Shown here in pieces: positions 36,933 through 44,879 of a DNA stretch of 44,879 bases. A program made the translations under genes and the position numbers. The notes beneath the pieces are model-generated. The model was given only the letters and a program-made list of their open reading frames with translations. It was not told the origin of the DNA and did no database searches. Source of the DNA: an uncultured Sphingorhabdus sp. (lineage in GTDB: Bacteria > Pseudomonadota > Alphaproteobacteria > Sphingomonadales > Sphingomonadaceae); NCBI RefSeq assembly GCF_937872355.1, contig NZ_CALMSV010000228.1, positions 1 to 44,879 of the forward strand, given 5' to 3'. Position 1 is the stretch's first letter. Every line of letters starts with the position of its first letter.

Positions 36933-36989
36933 TTCGATACAGCCGCGTTCGATTAGCGACTGATAATTTGGGACAAACTACATCGACGC

Positions 36990-37259
36990 TCAAAAGCGGC
37001 GCGACAGCAGCAGCCAGGCTGCAATCGCATTGAAGGCGGTGTAGGCTGCATATAGGCCAACGATTATCCCTGAATCGGAATAGGCAAATAGCATCGCGCC
37101 AAGGAGGATGCCGAACTCCAGAAAATAGCTGCCGTTCCGTCCGAAATGCTTGCCGAAATACAGCTTGGTGTCCTCGACAAAAGGATGGCCCGATTCAACC
37201 ACCGCCTTGTGCATGGCGAAATTGGCGATGCCGAGCAGGAAGGCGACGATCAGGTACAT
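36990..37259 (-). CDS. Small hypothetical membrane protein downstream of lepB
   Basis: Protein of 89 residues with three hydrophobic segments: residues 1-16, 44-60 and 63-84. Middle part MHKAVVESGHPFVEDTKLYFGKHFGRN is polar and well defined. The ATG at 37259 starts the hydrophobic run MYLIVAFLLGIANF; the longer upstream frame overlaps the signal peptidase gene and is rejected. It begins 16 bases beyond the lepB stop on the same strand, so it may be the last gene of the pyrE-pdxJ-acpS-lepB transcript. Family not recognised. Confidence 0.7.
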   Translation of the reverse strand: MYLIVAFLLGIANFAMHKAVVESGHPFVEDTKLYFGKHFGRNGSYFLEFGILLGAMLFAYSDSGIIVGLYAAYTAFNAIAAWLLLSRRF

Positions 37260-37275
37260 CTGTCGCCAGCCATGC

Positions 37276-38226
37276 TCATTTTGCAGCCGATGGTTCGGCT
37301 GTATCGGGGCGCAGGCTGGTGCCCGCACGGCCACTACGGAACGATGAGAACCAGCTTGCCGGACTGAGCCCGGTCGAACCGTCGAGCGAGAAGGTGATGA
37401 TTTCCGCGCGGCCACCGATTCGTTCCCATGCCACCGGGCCGCCAAGCCCGATGGGGGCATCGACGCGGCTGTCCGCGCTATTGTCGCGATTATCTCCAAG
37501 CAGATAATAATGGCCTTTGGGAATGCGGATGGGCGCAACATCGTCGGTCGATCCGCGCCGCGCGTCGATCGTGTCATAGCTCACGCCATTGGGCAGTGTT
37601 TCGCGCACTATTGTAACATAACAGTGCAGGCTGCCGTCGGCTTCCTGCACCAACGCACCGGGGAAATCGATTTCGGTGCAAGGGTTGTTGGCATCGACCG
37701 GCAGATCCTTTACCGGTTGGGCTTCCTGCTTGATCGGTTTGCCATTGAGGTAAACCTGCCCGCCGCGCATTTCGAACAGGTCGCCGGGCATGCCGATCAC
37801 GCGTTTGATATAATCCTGGTTCTTGCCTTCGGGCGTCAGGATGACAACGTCGCCACGCTCGGGCGTTGAACCCCAGACACGGCCCTTGCTTTCGGGAAGG
37901 GTGAAGGCGAGCGAATCGACTTCCTCGCGCAAAACCAGCCACTGGAAAAGTGCCACAGGATTGGGGATGGTCGGCGAAACGAAGCTCCAGCCATAGGCAA
38001 ATTTCGAAACGAACAACCGGTCACCCACCAACAACGTCGGCATCATCGAGATGGAAGGGATGTAGAAGGGCTTGGCGATGAAGCTGTGAAAGGCGAGAAC
38101 CGCAAGCAACAGCCAGAACAGACCCTTGATTTCGACCCACAGCGTGTGCAGCCAGCTTTGCTTGACGACAGGTGCGGCGGTGGCTTCGGTTTCGGTGGTA
38201 ACAGGTTCGCTATTCAAAACAGTCAT
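37276..38226 (-). CDS. lepB: Signal peptidase I
   Basis: Inner-membrane serine/lysine protease that cleaves signal peptides (316 residues). The N-terminal helix ([19 protein letters not shown]) is followed by the catalytic serine in [14 protein letters not shown] and the lysine region [12 protein letters not shown]; the C-terminal motif [17 protein letters not shown] is present. The start ATG at 38226 overlaps the acpS stop by 4 bases (ATGA), so translation is coupled. The extended C-terminal tail ([12 protein letters not shown]) is disordered. Confidence 0.96.
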   Translation of the reverse strand: MTVLNSEPVTTETEATAAPVVKQSWLHTLWVEIKGLFWLLLAVLAFHSFIAKPFYIPSISMMPTLLVGDRLFVSKFAYGWSFVSPTIPNPVALFQWLVLREEVDSLAFTLPESKGRVWGSTPERGDVVILTPEGKNQDYIKRVIGMPGDLFEMRGGQVYLNGKPIKQEAQPVKDLPVDANNPCTEIDFPGALVQEADGSLHCYVTIVRETLPNGVSYDTIDARRGSTDDVAPIRIPKGHYYLLGDNRDNSADSRVDAPIGLGGPVAWERIGGRAEIITFSLDGSTGLSPASWFSSFRSGRAGTSLRPDTAEPSAAK

Positions 38227-38633
38227 GCTTTCGAAATCGGGAGCGCTTCGATGATCACAAAGGCCTGCGCCCAAGGGTGATCGTCGGTCAGCGTCAGATG
38301 AATGTGCGCCTCATAGCCATTTGGCACCATCGCGTCGAGCCGTGCTTTCGCGCCGCCGGTGAGCGCCAATGTCGGGGCTCCTGATGGCGCGTTGACGACG
38401 CCGATGTCCTTCATGAACACCCCGCGCTTGAACCCAGTGCCGACGGCCTTGCTGAAAGCCTCCTTCGCGGCGAAGCGTTTGGCATAGGTGCCTGCCTTGG
38501 TAAACGGACGCTTGGCTGCCTTGCCGCGTTCAATTTCGGTGAAGACGCGATTCTCGAACCGTTCCCCAAAACGGTCGAGCGAATTCTGGATGCGCTCGAT
38601 ATTGCAGAGATCGGAACCGAGACCGATGATCAC
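38223..38633 (-). CDS. acpS: Holo-[acyl-carrier-protein] synthase
   Basis: Transfers phosphopantetheine from CoA to acyl carrier protein (136 residues). Conserved segments: [25 protein letters not shown], and [17 protein letters not shown]. Coupled at both ends by 4-base overlaps, to pdxJ upstream and lepB downstream. CoA itself comes from CoaD and PanB encoded in this window. Confidence 0.97.
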   Translation of the reverse strand: MIIGLGSDLCNIERIQNSLDRFGERFENRVFTEIERGKAAKRPFTKAGTYAKRFAAKEAFSKAVGTGFKRGVFMKDIGVVNAPSGAPTLALTGGAKARLDAMVPNGYEAHIHLTLTDDHPWAQAFVIIEALPISKA

Positions 38634-39370
38634 CGCGCTGCATCCATCAATTCGCGCATCTTGCGCACGGCGTTCTCCAGCCCGTCGAAAATCGCCTCGC
38701 CGATCAGATAGTGACCGATGTTGAGCTCGGCCAATTGTGGGATTGCAGCGATGGGCTGGACATTGTCATAGGTCAGCCCGTGGCCGGCATGCGGCTCGAT
38801 GCCATTTTTGGCGGCTAACGCTGCGGTGTCGGCGATGCGTTTGAGTTCGGCTTCTATCCCTGCCGTATCGCCATCAAGCCAGAGATGCGCGTAGCGCCCG
38901 GTATGCAGTTCGACCACGGGCGCGCGCAGCCGCATGGCTGCCGCGATCTGGCGCGGGTCGGGCTCGATAAACAGGCTGACGCGAATGTCGGGATCGGTAA
39001 GCCGCGATACAATCGGTGCCAGCTGGTTGTGCAGCCCCGCCGCGTCGAGCCCGCCTTCGGTCGTGCGCTCCTCGCGCCGTTCGGGCACGATGCAGGCGGC
39101 ATGCGGTTTGTGGCGCAGCGCTATCTCCAGCATCTCCTCGGTTGCCGCCATTTCCAGATTAAGTGGCAAGCTGGTCGCGGCCTGAATGCGGGCAAGGTCG
39201 CTGTCGCGGATATGTCGTCGGTCTTCGCGCAGATGCGCCGTAATACCGTCGCCACCAACACGCGCGACAATCTCCGCAGCACGCACTGGATCCGGATGGT
39301 CGCCGCCGCGCGCATTACGGATAGTCGCGACATGATCGATATTGACGCCAAGGCGAAGGTGGCTTGTCAT
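38630..39370 (-). CDS. pdxJ: Pyridoxine 5'-phosphate synthase
   Basis: Last step of de novo vitamin B6 synthesis: condenses 1-deoxyxylulose-5-phosphate with 3-amino-2-oxopropyl phosphate. The 246-residue TIM barrel has the signature [17 protein letters not shown] and the conserved [21 protein letters not shown] and [10 protein letters not shown]. Its stop overlaps the acpS start by 4 bases, and it begins 3 bases after pyrE. The pdxJ-acpS-lepB order is characteristic of alphaproteobacteria and gammaproteobacteria. Confidence 0.98.
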   Translation of the reverse strand: MTSHLRLGVNIDHVATIRNARGGDHPDPVRAAEIVARVGGDGITAHLREDRRHIRDSDLARIQAATSLPLNLEMAATEEMLEIALRHKPHAACIVPERREERTTEGGLDAAGLHNQLAPIVSRLTDPDIRVSLFIEPDPRQIAAAMRLRAPVVELHTGRYAHLWLDGDTAGIEAELKRIADTAALAAKNGIEPHAGHGLTYDNVQPIAAIPQLAELNIGHYLIGEAIFDGLENAVRKMRELMDAAR

Positions 39371-39372
39371 CT

Positions 39373-39954
39373 TCAGGCTTTCCGGCTTCCCGGCTTGACG
39401 GCTTCCGTCGCGGCCAGCTCTGGCGGCAGTTCATCGGGGGCATAGGTAGGGAAGTTGAGTTCGATGAGCGGAAAGAAAGGCACGCCCAGTTCGACGGCGC
39501 CAGCCGAGCGGTCGACGATCGATGCCGCCGCGATCACCTGACCGCCAGCATCTTCAATTGCCTTGATCGCTTCACGCGAGGAAAGGCCGGTAGTGACCAC
39601 ATCCTCAACCATCAGCACCTTTTGCCCTTCCTTCAGGGCAAAACCGCGACGCAAGCCGAACACACCTTCGGGGCGCTCGACAAACAGCGCGTCGACGCCA
39701 AGGGCGCGGCCCATTTCATGGCCTATTATAATGCCGCCCATCGCGGGCGAGACCACGACGTCGATTTGGCTGCGGATATCGCGCGGCAATTTCTGTGCGA
39801 TCGCCACCGCCACCCGGCTCGCGCGCTCCGGATTCATCAGCAAACGTGCGCATTGCAAATAATATGCGCTGTGCCGCCCCGAGGAGAGCAGGAAATGCCC
39901 TTCCAGCAAAGCTTCGGCAGCGCGGAACTCGGAGAGAATTTCGTCTTCGGTCAT
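39373..39954 (-). CDS. pyrE: Orotate phosphoribosyltransferase
   Basis: Fifth step of pyrimidine synthesis, orotate plus PRPP to OMP (193 residues). The PRPP-binding motif VEDVVTTGLSSREA, the loop GGIIIGHEMGRALG and FVERPEGVFGLRRGF are all present. Start chosen at ATG 39954 (MTEDEILSEF), the usual length; the longer frame enters the promoter region of the cox operon. First gene of the pyrE-pdxJ-acpS-lepB unit, 216 bases from coxB, with which it diverges. Confidence 0.96.
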   Translation of the reverse strand: MTEDEILSEFRAAEALLEGHFLLSSGRHSAYYLQCARLLMNPERASRVAVAIAQKLPRDIRSQIDVVVSPAMGGIIIGHEMGRALGVDALFVERPEGVFGLRRGFALKEGQKVLMVEDVVTTGLSSREAIKAIEDAGGQVIAAASIVDRSAGAVELGVPFFPLIELNFPTYAPDELPPELAATEAVKPGSRKA

Positions 39955-40170
39955 GATTTTGGAGAGGTCCTTGATGGGCGTGCAATCGGTGATGCGCGAT
40001 TTGCAATGCAAATAGGTGGATTCACCGCACAAATAAATGCAAAAATTGGTATTGAGGCTGCTTGAGGCTTGTGCCAAGCGCGCCTATAAGCCGCGCCAAA
40101 TCGCGGTTTTATAAAAGCGATATAACAGTTTCGGGCGGGGTCTCCGCGGTAGGATTACGGGGCTAACGTA

Positions 40171-41274
40171 ATGAATATTATGAAAAAGTTTGTTTTGGCA
40201 TGCGGCATGATGCTGTTGCCCGCAATGGTATCGGCGCAAGCGGCGAATCCCGCTCCCGCACCGGTTGCGGCAGAGGCGAAAGCGGTTCCGGCCCCTGTTC
40301 AGGCCGCTCCGACGGCTGCTCCGGCCGAAGAAAAAGCTGCTGAGGCACCTGCTGCGGCCGCCTCAATGGATGGCTCGCTGCCCGGTTACACCCCGATGAA
40401 GCCCGACTATGAAAATCATGTCGGCATGCCCAAGGATCGCGGCGTCGATTTCCAGGAGCAGTTCAGCCCTAATGGCCATTATGCCAAGTGGATGAACAAT
40501 TCGATCCTGCTGCCGCTGATTACCGTAATCTCGCTGTTCGTCCTCGCGTTGCTGCTTTGGGTTATCGTCCGCTATCGCCGTGCGGCCAACCCGACGCCTT
40601 CGAAAACCACGCACAACACATTTATCGAGATCGTTTGGACGCTGGTTCCCGTTCTCATCCTGCTCGGCATCGCCTATCCGTCGCTGACCCTGGTTGCGAA
40701 GCAATTCAAACCTGCGCCGAAGGAAGCTGTGACCGTCAAGGTGACCGGCTATCAATGGTATTGGGGCTATACCTATCCCGACCATGGCGGCTTTGAAGTC
40801 GTCTCGAACATGTTGCAGGAACAGTCGGCTGCGAAGCCGGGCGAACGCTTCCGCACCGAAAATGACGGTCCGAAGCTGCTTGCGGTCGACAACCGCATGG
40901 TCGTTCCCGCTGGTGTTCCGATCCGCATCCAAACGACCGCGTCGGATGTGATCCACAGCTTTGCGGTACCCGCACTCTGGTTCAAGCTTGATGCCGTCCC
41001 CGGCCGCCTCAACGAAAAGGCTGTGACGATCGAGAAGCCTGGTGTGTATTTTGGCCAGTGTTCGGAACTGTGCGGTGCGCGCCACGCTTATATGCCGATC
41101 GTGGTTGAGGCGCTTCCGCCTGAAAAATTCGCGGCATGGGTAAAGGCCAAGGGTGGCCAGATGCCGGGCGACATGGCCGCTGAAGCAGCGCCTGCTGCTG
41201 GGGCACCTGCCGCCGCCGTACCTGCTGCAACTACAACTGCACCTGCCGCCGCTCCGGCGCCGGCTGCCAAGTAA
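40171..41274 (+). CDS. coxB: Cytochrome c oxidase subunit II
   Basis: CuA-bearing subunit II of aa3-type oxidase, accepting electrons from cytochrome c in the periplasm (367 residues). Signal peptide, two membrane helices (about 110-135 and 150-172), then the cupredoxin domain. CuA ligands are in [12 protein letters not shown] and [12 protein letters not shown] (His, 2 Cys, Glu, His, Met), with the aromatic electron-entry patch YQWYWGY. The mature N-terminus and C-terminus both have Ala/Pro-rich low-complexity stretches (about residues 26-65 and 330-367), unusually long for the family. ATG at 40180 is an alternative start. First gene of the oxidase operon. Confidence 0.97.
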   Translation: MNIMKKFVLACGMMLLPAMVSAQAANPAPAPVAAEAKAVPAPVQAAPTAAPAEEKAAEAPAAAASMDGSLPGYTPMKPDYENHVGMPKDRGVDFQEQFSPNGHYAKWMNNSILLPLITVISLFVLALLLWVIVRYRRAANPTPSKTTHNTFIEIVWTLVPVLILLGIAYPSLTLVAKQFKPAPKEAVTVKVTGYQWYWGYTYPDHGGFEVVSNMLQEQSAAKPGERFRTENDGPKLLAVDNRMVVPAGVPIRIQTTASDVIHSFAVPALWFKLDAVPGRLNEKAVTIEKPGVYFGQCSELCGARHAYMPIVVEALPPEKFAAWVKAKGGQMPGDMAAEAAPAAGAPAAAVPAATTTAPAAAPAPAAK

Positions 41275-41291
41275 TAAAGAGGTCGACCAAG

Positions 41292-42956
41292 ATGACGACG
41301 ATTGCTGCAAATCCCGCCGACCATCATGACAATGCGCATGATGCGGACCACAAGCCGGGCTTTTTCGCCCGCTGGTTCATGTCGACCAATCATAAAGATA
41401 TCGGTACGCTCTACCTGATCTTCGCGATTACCGCGGGCATCATCGGTGGTGCGATTTCGGGCATGATGCGCCTTGAGCTTGCTGAACCCGGTATCCAGTA
41501 TCTGAGCGGTTGGGCCTCGATGATGGCAGGCAAGGAAGCCTCGCTCGACGAAGCCTATCATATGTGGAACGTGCTGATTACCGCGCACGGTCTGATCATG
41601 GTGTTCTTCATGGTCATGCCCGCGATCATCGGCGGTTTCGGCAACTGGTTCGTGCCGATCATGATCGGCGCACCTGACATGGCCTTCCCGCGCATGAACA
41701 ATATCAGTTTCTGGCTGACCGCAGTTGCCTTCATCATGTTGCTGGGATCGACTTTTGTGCCCGGTGGCACCGGCCTTGGTGCCGGTACTGGCTGGACGGT
41801 CTATGCACCGCTCTCCACTTCGGGATCGGTTGGCCCTGCCGTCGACATGGCGATTTTCTCGCTCCACCTTGCAGGCGCGGCGTCCATCTTGGGTGCTGTC
41901 AACTTCATCACCACCATCTTCAACATGCGCGCACCGGGGATGACCATCCACAAAATGCCGTTGTTCGTGTGGTCGGTGCTGGTGACCGCCTTCCTGCTGT
42001 TGCTGGCGCTTCCCGTTCTGGCTGCTGCGATCACCATGCTGTTGGTTGACCGTAACTTCGGCGGTGCCTTCTTCGATGCCGCTGCCGGTGGTGACCCGAT
42101 CCTCTACCAGCACCTCTTCTGGTTCTTCGGTCACCCCGAAGTGTACATCATGATCCTGCCGGGCTTCGGTATCGTCAGCCAGATCGTGGCAACATTCAGC
42201 CGCAAGCCGGTCTTCGGCTATCTCGGCATGGCCTATGCGATGGTCGCAATCGGCGTTGTCGGTTTCGTCGTCTGGGCACACCACATGTACACGATCGGCA
42301 TGAGCGTCGAGATGAAGATGTACTTTACCGCCGCGACGATGGTTATCGCGGTTCCGACCGGCATCAAGATCTTCAGCTGGATCGCCACCATGTGGGGCGG
42401 CTCGCTTACCTTCAAGACGCCGATGGTTTGGGCCTTGGGCTTCATCTTCATGTTTACCGTCGGTGGCGTGACTGGTGTTGTCCTGGCCAATGGTGGTGTC
42501 GACGATAACCTGCACGACACCTATTATGTGGTCGCGCACTTCCACTATGTGCTCTCGCTGGGTGCCGTCTTCGCGCTGTTTGCCGGTTTCTACTACTGGT
42601 TCGGCAAGATGTCTGGCCGCATGCTCAACGAGTTCCTCGGTCACCTGCACTTCTGGGTGTTCTTCATCGGCGTGAACCTGCTGTTCTTCCCGATGCACTT
42701 CCTGGGTCAGCAGGGCATGCCGCGTCGCTATCCGGATTATCCCGATGCCTTCGCGCACTGGAACCAGATTGCGTCGCTCGGCTATGCGATCATGGGCGTT
42801 GGCGTGATTATCTTCTTCATCAACGTCTTCTGGTCACTCCTGGCCGGCCGCAAGGCTGAAGGCAATTATTGGGGTGAAGGGGCGACCACGCTCGAATGGA
42901 CATTGTCGAGCCCGCCGCCCTTCCACCAGTTCGAAACGCTTCCGGTCATCAAGTAA
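41292..42956 (+). CDS. coxA: Cytochrome c oxidase subunit I
   Basis: Catalytic subunit I of the heme-copper oxidase (554 residues, twelve membrane helices). Key elements are the heme a ligand in [12 protein letters not shown], the E-containing [10 protein letters not shown] with the CuB histidine (A1-type D-channel glutamate), the paired AHHMYTIGM, the K-channel lysine in PTGIKIFSW, and the heme a3/heme a histidines in [11 protein letters not shown]. It lies 17 bases after coxB. Followed by an intrinsic-terminator-like hairpin before ctaB. Confidence 0.99.
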   Translation: MTTIAANPADHHDNAHDADHKPGFFARWFMSTNHKDIGTLYLIFAITAGIIGGAISGMMRLELAEPGIQYLSGWASMMAGKEASLDEAYHMWNVLITAHGLIMVFFMVMPAIIGGFGNWFVPIMIGAPDMAFPRMNNISFWLTAVAFIMLLGSTFVPGGTGLGAGTGWTVYAPLSTSGSVGPAVDMAIFSLHLAGAASILGAVNFITTIFNMRAPGMTIHKMPLFVWSVLVTAFLLLLALPVLAAAITMLLVDRNFGGAFFDAAAGGDPILYQHLFWFFGHPEVYIMILPGFGIVSQIVATFSRKPVFGYLGMAYAMVAIGVVGFVVWAHHMYTIGMSVEMKMYFTAATMVIAVPTGIKIFSWIATMWGGSLTFKTPMVWALGFIFMFTVGGVTGVVLANGGVDDNLHDTYYVVAHFHYVLSLGAVFALFAGFYYWFGKMSGRMLNEFLGHLHFWVFFIGVNLLFFPMHFLGQQGMPRRYPDYPDAFAHWNQIASLGYAIMGVGVIIFFINVFWSLLAGRKAEGNYWGEGATTLEWTLSSPPPFHQFETLPVIK

Positions 42957-42971
42957 GACCGGGAACAAAGC

Positions 42972-43005
42972 CCCGCCCTCCGGCTAGTCCGCAGGGCGGG
43001 TTTTT
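42972..43005 (+). terminator. Terminator or attenuator between coxA and ctaB
   Basis: CCCGCCCT (42972-42979) and AGGGCGGG (42993-43000) form an 8-bp GC stem with a 13-base loop and TTTTT at 43001-43005. Since ctaB starts only 12 bases later, this is probably a partial terminator giving more subunit II and I than assembly factors. Confidence 0.7.
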
Positions 43006-43016
43006 GGAATAAAGAC

Positions 43017-43922
43017 ATGACAATCGCGACTAACAACATCAGTCTTCCCGCAGATTGGCGGGATTTCTGGGCGCTGACCAAGCCCCGGGTGATGTCGCTT
43101 GTCGTCTTTACAGCGTTGTGCGGATTGCTGGCTGCTCCGGGGGACATCCACCCTGTCATCGCCTTTACCGCAATCCTCTGCATTGCCACGGGTGCTGGTG
43201 CTTCGGGTGCTTTGAACCAATGGTATGAGGCCGAAATGGACGCGAAGATGAAACGCACGGCTGGACGCCCCTTGCCGGATGGCCGGATGGAGCGTGAATC
43301 GGCGCTGCAATTCGGCATCGGTCTTGCTGCCTTTTCGGTCGGCATCATGGGCGTTGCGGTAAACTGGCTGTCGGCCGGTGTTTTGGCCTTTTCGATCTTC
43401 TTTTACGCGGTCGTCTACACAATGTGGCTAAAGCCTAACACGCCGCAGAATATTGTTATCGGTGGCGCGGCAGGTGCATTCCCGCCGGTGATCGGCTGGG
43501 CCGCGGTAACTGGCGATGTGACGCTGCTGCCAGTGTTGATGTTCGCGCTGATCTTTTTCTGGACGCCGCCGCATTTCTGGGCGCTCGCACTGTTCATGAA
43601 ATCCGATTATGGTGCCGCTGGTATTCCAATGCTGCCCAATGTCGCGGGCCAGCGGGTGACGCGCAACCAGATCTTCGGTTACAGCTTTGTGCTGGCGGCG
43701 GTTGCGATAGCGCCCTGGGCTTTGGGAATGACGGGCACGCTCTACGGCGCCACCGCGATTGTTCTGAACCTGCTGTTTCTCGGTCTCGCTTTTGCGGTCT
43801 GGCGCAGCGAAACAACCGAGGCAGCTGCGATGAAGGCAGAAAAGCGCCTCTTCGCTTTTTCGATCCTCTACCTCTTCATCGCCTTCGCTGCACTCGCGCT
43901 TGATCGGATGGTTTTGGTATGA
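43017..43922 (+). CDS. ctaB: Protoheme IX farnesyltransferase
   Basis: Converts protoheme to heme O, the precursor of heme A for the oxidase (301 residues). UbiA-type membrane enzyme of about nine helices, with the Asp/Arg-rich region [35 protein letters not shown] near the N-terminus, and [18 protein letters not shown]. The stop overlaps the start of the coxF-like gene (ATGA). Confidence 0.98.
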   Translation: MTIATNNISLPADWRDFWALTKPRVMSLVVFTALCGLLAAPGDIHPVIAFTAILCIATGAGASGALNQWYEAEMDAKMKRTAGRPLPDGRMERESALQFGIGLAAFSVGIMGVAVNWLSAGVLAFSIFFYAVVYTMWLKPNTPQNIVIGGAAGAFPPVIGWAAVTGDVTLLPVLMFALIFFWTPPHFWALALFMKSDYGAAGIPMLPNVAGQRVTRNQIFGYSFVLAAVAIAPWALGMTGTLYGATAIVLNLLFLGLAFAVWRSETTEAAAMKAEKRLFAFSILYLFIAFAALALDRMVLV

Positions 43923-44095
43923 GTGAGCAGCAATTTGATATGGGTCCGAAAAAAGTCGGCGATCTCAGTCTTGAAGAAAGCCGCGCGGTACGTGCGCGTC
44001 AGGCCGGGCGTTCGCGTGTCATGGCAATCGTTTTATTCGGCCTGTGCGCCCTGTTCTTTGCCATCACTATCGTCAAGGTAGGGGTGTGGGGATGA
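43919..44095 (+). CDS. Tiny CoxF-like membrane protein, 58 aa
   Basis: Encodes a 58-residue protein, [15 protein letters not shown]... with a basic stretch ([13 protein letters not shown]) and then one hydrophobic helix, [24 protein letters not shown]. Its start overlaps the ctaB stop and its stop overlaps the ctaG start, both by 4 bases (ATGA), strong evidence that it is translated. In rhizobia the gene at this place is coxF, and the size and layout match. The role is presumed to be in oxidase assembly; the exact function is not known. Confidence 0.85.
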   Translation: MSEQQFDMGPKKVGDLSLEESRAVRARQAGRSRVMAIVLFGLCALFFAITIVKVGVWG

Positions 44096-44655
44096 CAGCG
44101 ATGACGCAGCCTCAGAAATCCAATTTGAAAACCGGCCTGCTGGCTGGCGGCCTTGCCGTGGCTATGGTCGGGGTGGGTTTCGCCGCCGTGCCGCTCTATC
44201 GTATCTTCTGTCAGGTCACGGGTTTCGGCGGCACCACGATGCGGGTCAGCGAAGCACAGGCCGCGACGATCCCGGTGAGCAACCAGACCATCGTCGTCCG
44301 CTTCGATGCCAACCAGCGCGGTCTGCCATGGGAGTTCAAACCCGAACGCCCGACCGATACCGTCAGTATCGGCGCGCGTGACCTGTCGGTGTTCATCGCT
44401 GAAAATCTGTCGGACCAGCCCATCAAAGGGATGGCAACCTTTAACGTCAGCCCGGCGCAGGCCGGCAAATATTTCAACAAGGTGCAATGCTTCTGCTTCA
44501 CCGAGCAGACCCTGCAGCCGAAGCAGCGCGTGCGGATGCCCGTGCTCTATTATGTTGATCCGAAGATCATGACCGATCCGGATACCAAAGATATCGAAGA
44601 AATTACGCTCAGCTATACCTTCTACCCCGTGGACGACGCGGATAAGGGAAGCTAA
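44092..44655 (+). CDS. ctaG: Cytochrome c oxidase assembly protein CtaG (Cox11)
   Basis: Inserts copper B into subunit I (187 residues). One N-terminal membrane helix (TGLLAGGLAVAMVGVGFAAVPLYRIFC, about 14-40) and a periplasmic immunoglobulin-like domain with the copper-binding motif CFCF in KVQCFCFTEQTL. ATG at 44092 overlaps the coxF-like stop; the alternative upstream frame lacks support. A 40-base gap separates it from coxC. Confidence 0.97.
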   Translation: MTAMTQPQKSNLKTGLLAGGLAVAMVGVGFAAVPLYRIFCQVTGFGGTTMRVSEAQAATIPVSNQTIVVRFDANQRGLPWEFKPERPTDTVSIGARDLSVFIAENLSDQPIKGMATFNVSPAQAGKYFNKVQCFCFTEQTLQPKQRVRMPVLYYVDPKIMTDPDTKDIEEITLSYTFYPVDDADKGS

Positions 44656-44695
44656 GGGCAAAACTGAAACAGGTTAGGGAATAGGGAAGCAAGCC

Positions 44696-44879
44696 ATGGC
44701 CGGTGCCAAGAACCACGATTATCATATTCTTCCGCCGAGCATCACGCCGCTGGTCGGCTCGTTTGCGGCACTTACCATGTTTTTCGGCATGGTGATGATG
44801 TTCCCGCCGAAGGTACTGGGCAGTTATGGGAGCCTCGTGTTCGGCGCGGGCCTGATTGGCGTGCTCTACACTTTCTGGA
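44696..44879 (+). CDS. coxC: Cytochrome c oxidase subunit III, 5' part (cut by window end)
   Basis: Start at ATG 44696 and 61 codons to the window edge: MAGAKNHDYHILPPSITPLVGS then a hydrophobic helix (FAALTMFFGMVMMFPP) and LGSYGSLVFGAGLIGVLYTFW. N-terminal HDYHILPPS is the usual start of subunit III, and the gene order supports it. The rest lies beyond the window. Confidence 0.9.
   Translation, partial: MAGAKNHDYHILPPSITPLVGSFAALTMFFGMVMMFPPKVLGSYGSLVFGAGLIGVLYTFW

Noticed and set aside
36990-37577. Longer 195-residue version of the small membrane protein
   Set aside because: The extra N-terminal part is arginine-rich sequence that overlaps lepB in another frame; the hydrophobic protein starts at 37259.
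40107-40116. TTTTATAAAA palindrome before coxB as a regulator site
   Set aside because: It is a simple AT-rich promoter-like stretch; symmetry alone is too weak and the flanking bases are not symmetric.
41088-42758. Open frame of 556 codons antisense to coxB/coxA
   Set aside because: Lies opposite a highly conserved oxidase subunit; its His/Asp/Glu-rich composition is typical of the mirror frame of high-GC membrane-protein genes. No ribosome-binding site or domain.

Overview
The window reads as chromosomal DNA of an alphaproteobacterium, most likely order Sphingomonadales. This is inferred from the high-GC coding pattern, the BamB-Der order, the coxB-coxA-ctaB-coxF-ctaG-coxC order, the pyrE-pdxJ-acpS-lepB block, a short-chain Atm1-type exporter and a dispersed CTTCGACAGGCTCAG-type palindrome. 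No rRNA, tRNA, CRISPR array, transposase or phage gene was found. No stretch longer than 300 bases lacks a gene. Most of the window is ordinary core genome, and I see no clear defence system or other large novel system.

Region 1 (1-13260). A truncated acyl-CoA ligase is followed by a cytochrome P450, a likely oxidation and CoA-activation pair. Then come a glycine-zipper protein, a small membrane protein, a RarD-type transporter, dihydroorotase (convergent), the Fe-S-cluster factor YgfZ, two tandem small secreted proteins that look like diverged paralogs, a lipoprotein of unknown function, gyrB, a second acyl-CoA ligase overlapping a DUF2721 membrane protein, and a small secreted protein with a C-terminal membrane anchor.

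Region 2 (13360-22000). coaD, ispA and xseB form a minus-strand operon. A lysozyme-inhibitor-like lipoprotein with a strong terminator follows, then a membrane protein with conserved histidines, purL, a Coq4 homolog divergent from a DUF418 membrane protein, the iron pair bfd and bfr, and a stand-alone histidine phosphotransfer (HPt) domain protein.

Region 3 (22100-27400). A minus-strand YfgM-like / bamB / der group serves outer-membrane and ribosome assembly. It contains a perfect 33-bp inverted repeat between bamB and der. panB follows, then a plus-strand membrane protein and XRE repressor pair whose promoter is covered by three TAACAT/ATGTTA half-sites.

Region 4 (27470-37260). A tight minus-strand run holds recQ, a DUF442 phosphatase-like protein, an unknown membrane-anchored protein, a sterol-desaturase family enzyme and a GMC oxidoreductase. 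An Atm1-like ABC exporter, a TonB-dependent receptor and a small membrane protein complete the region.

Region 5 (37276-44879). pyrE-pdxJ-acpS-lepB lie on the minus strand, several joined by 4-bp ATGA overlaps. Divergently, the aa3-type cytochrome c oxidase operon runs coxB, coxA, ctaB, a tiny coxF-like gene, ctaG and the start of coxC, cut by the window end.

Coordinates, overlaps, repeats and motifs were read directly. Family names come from recognising motifs without a database search, and regulatory roles are inference.
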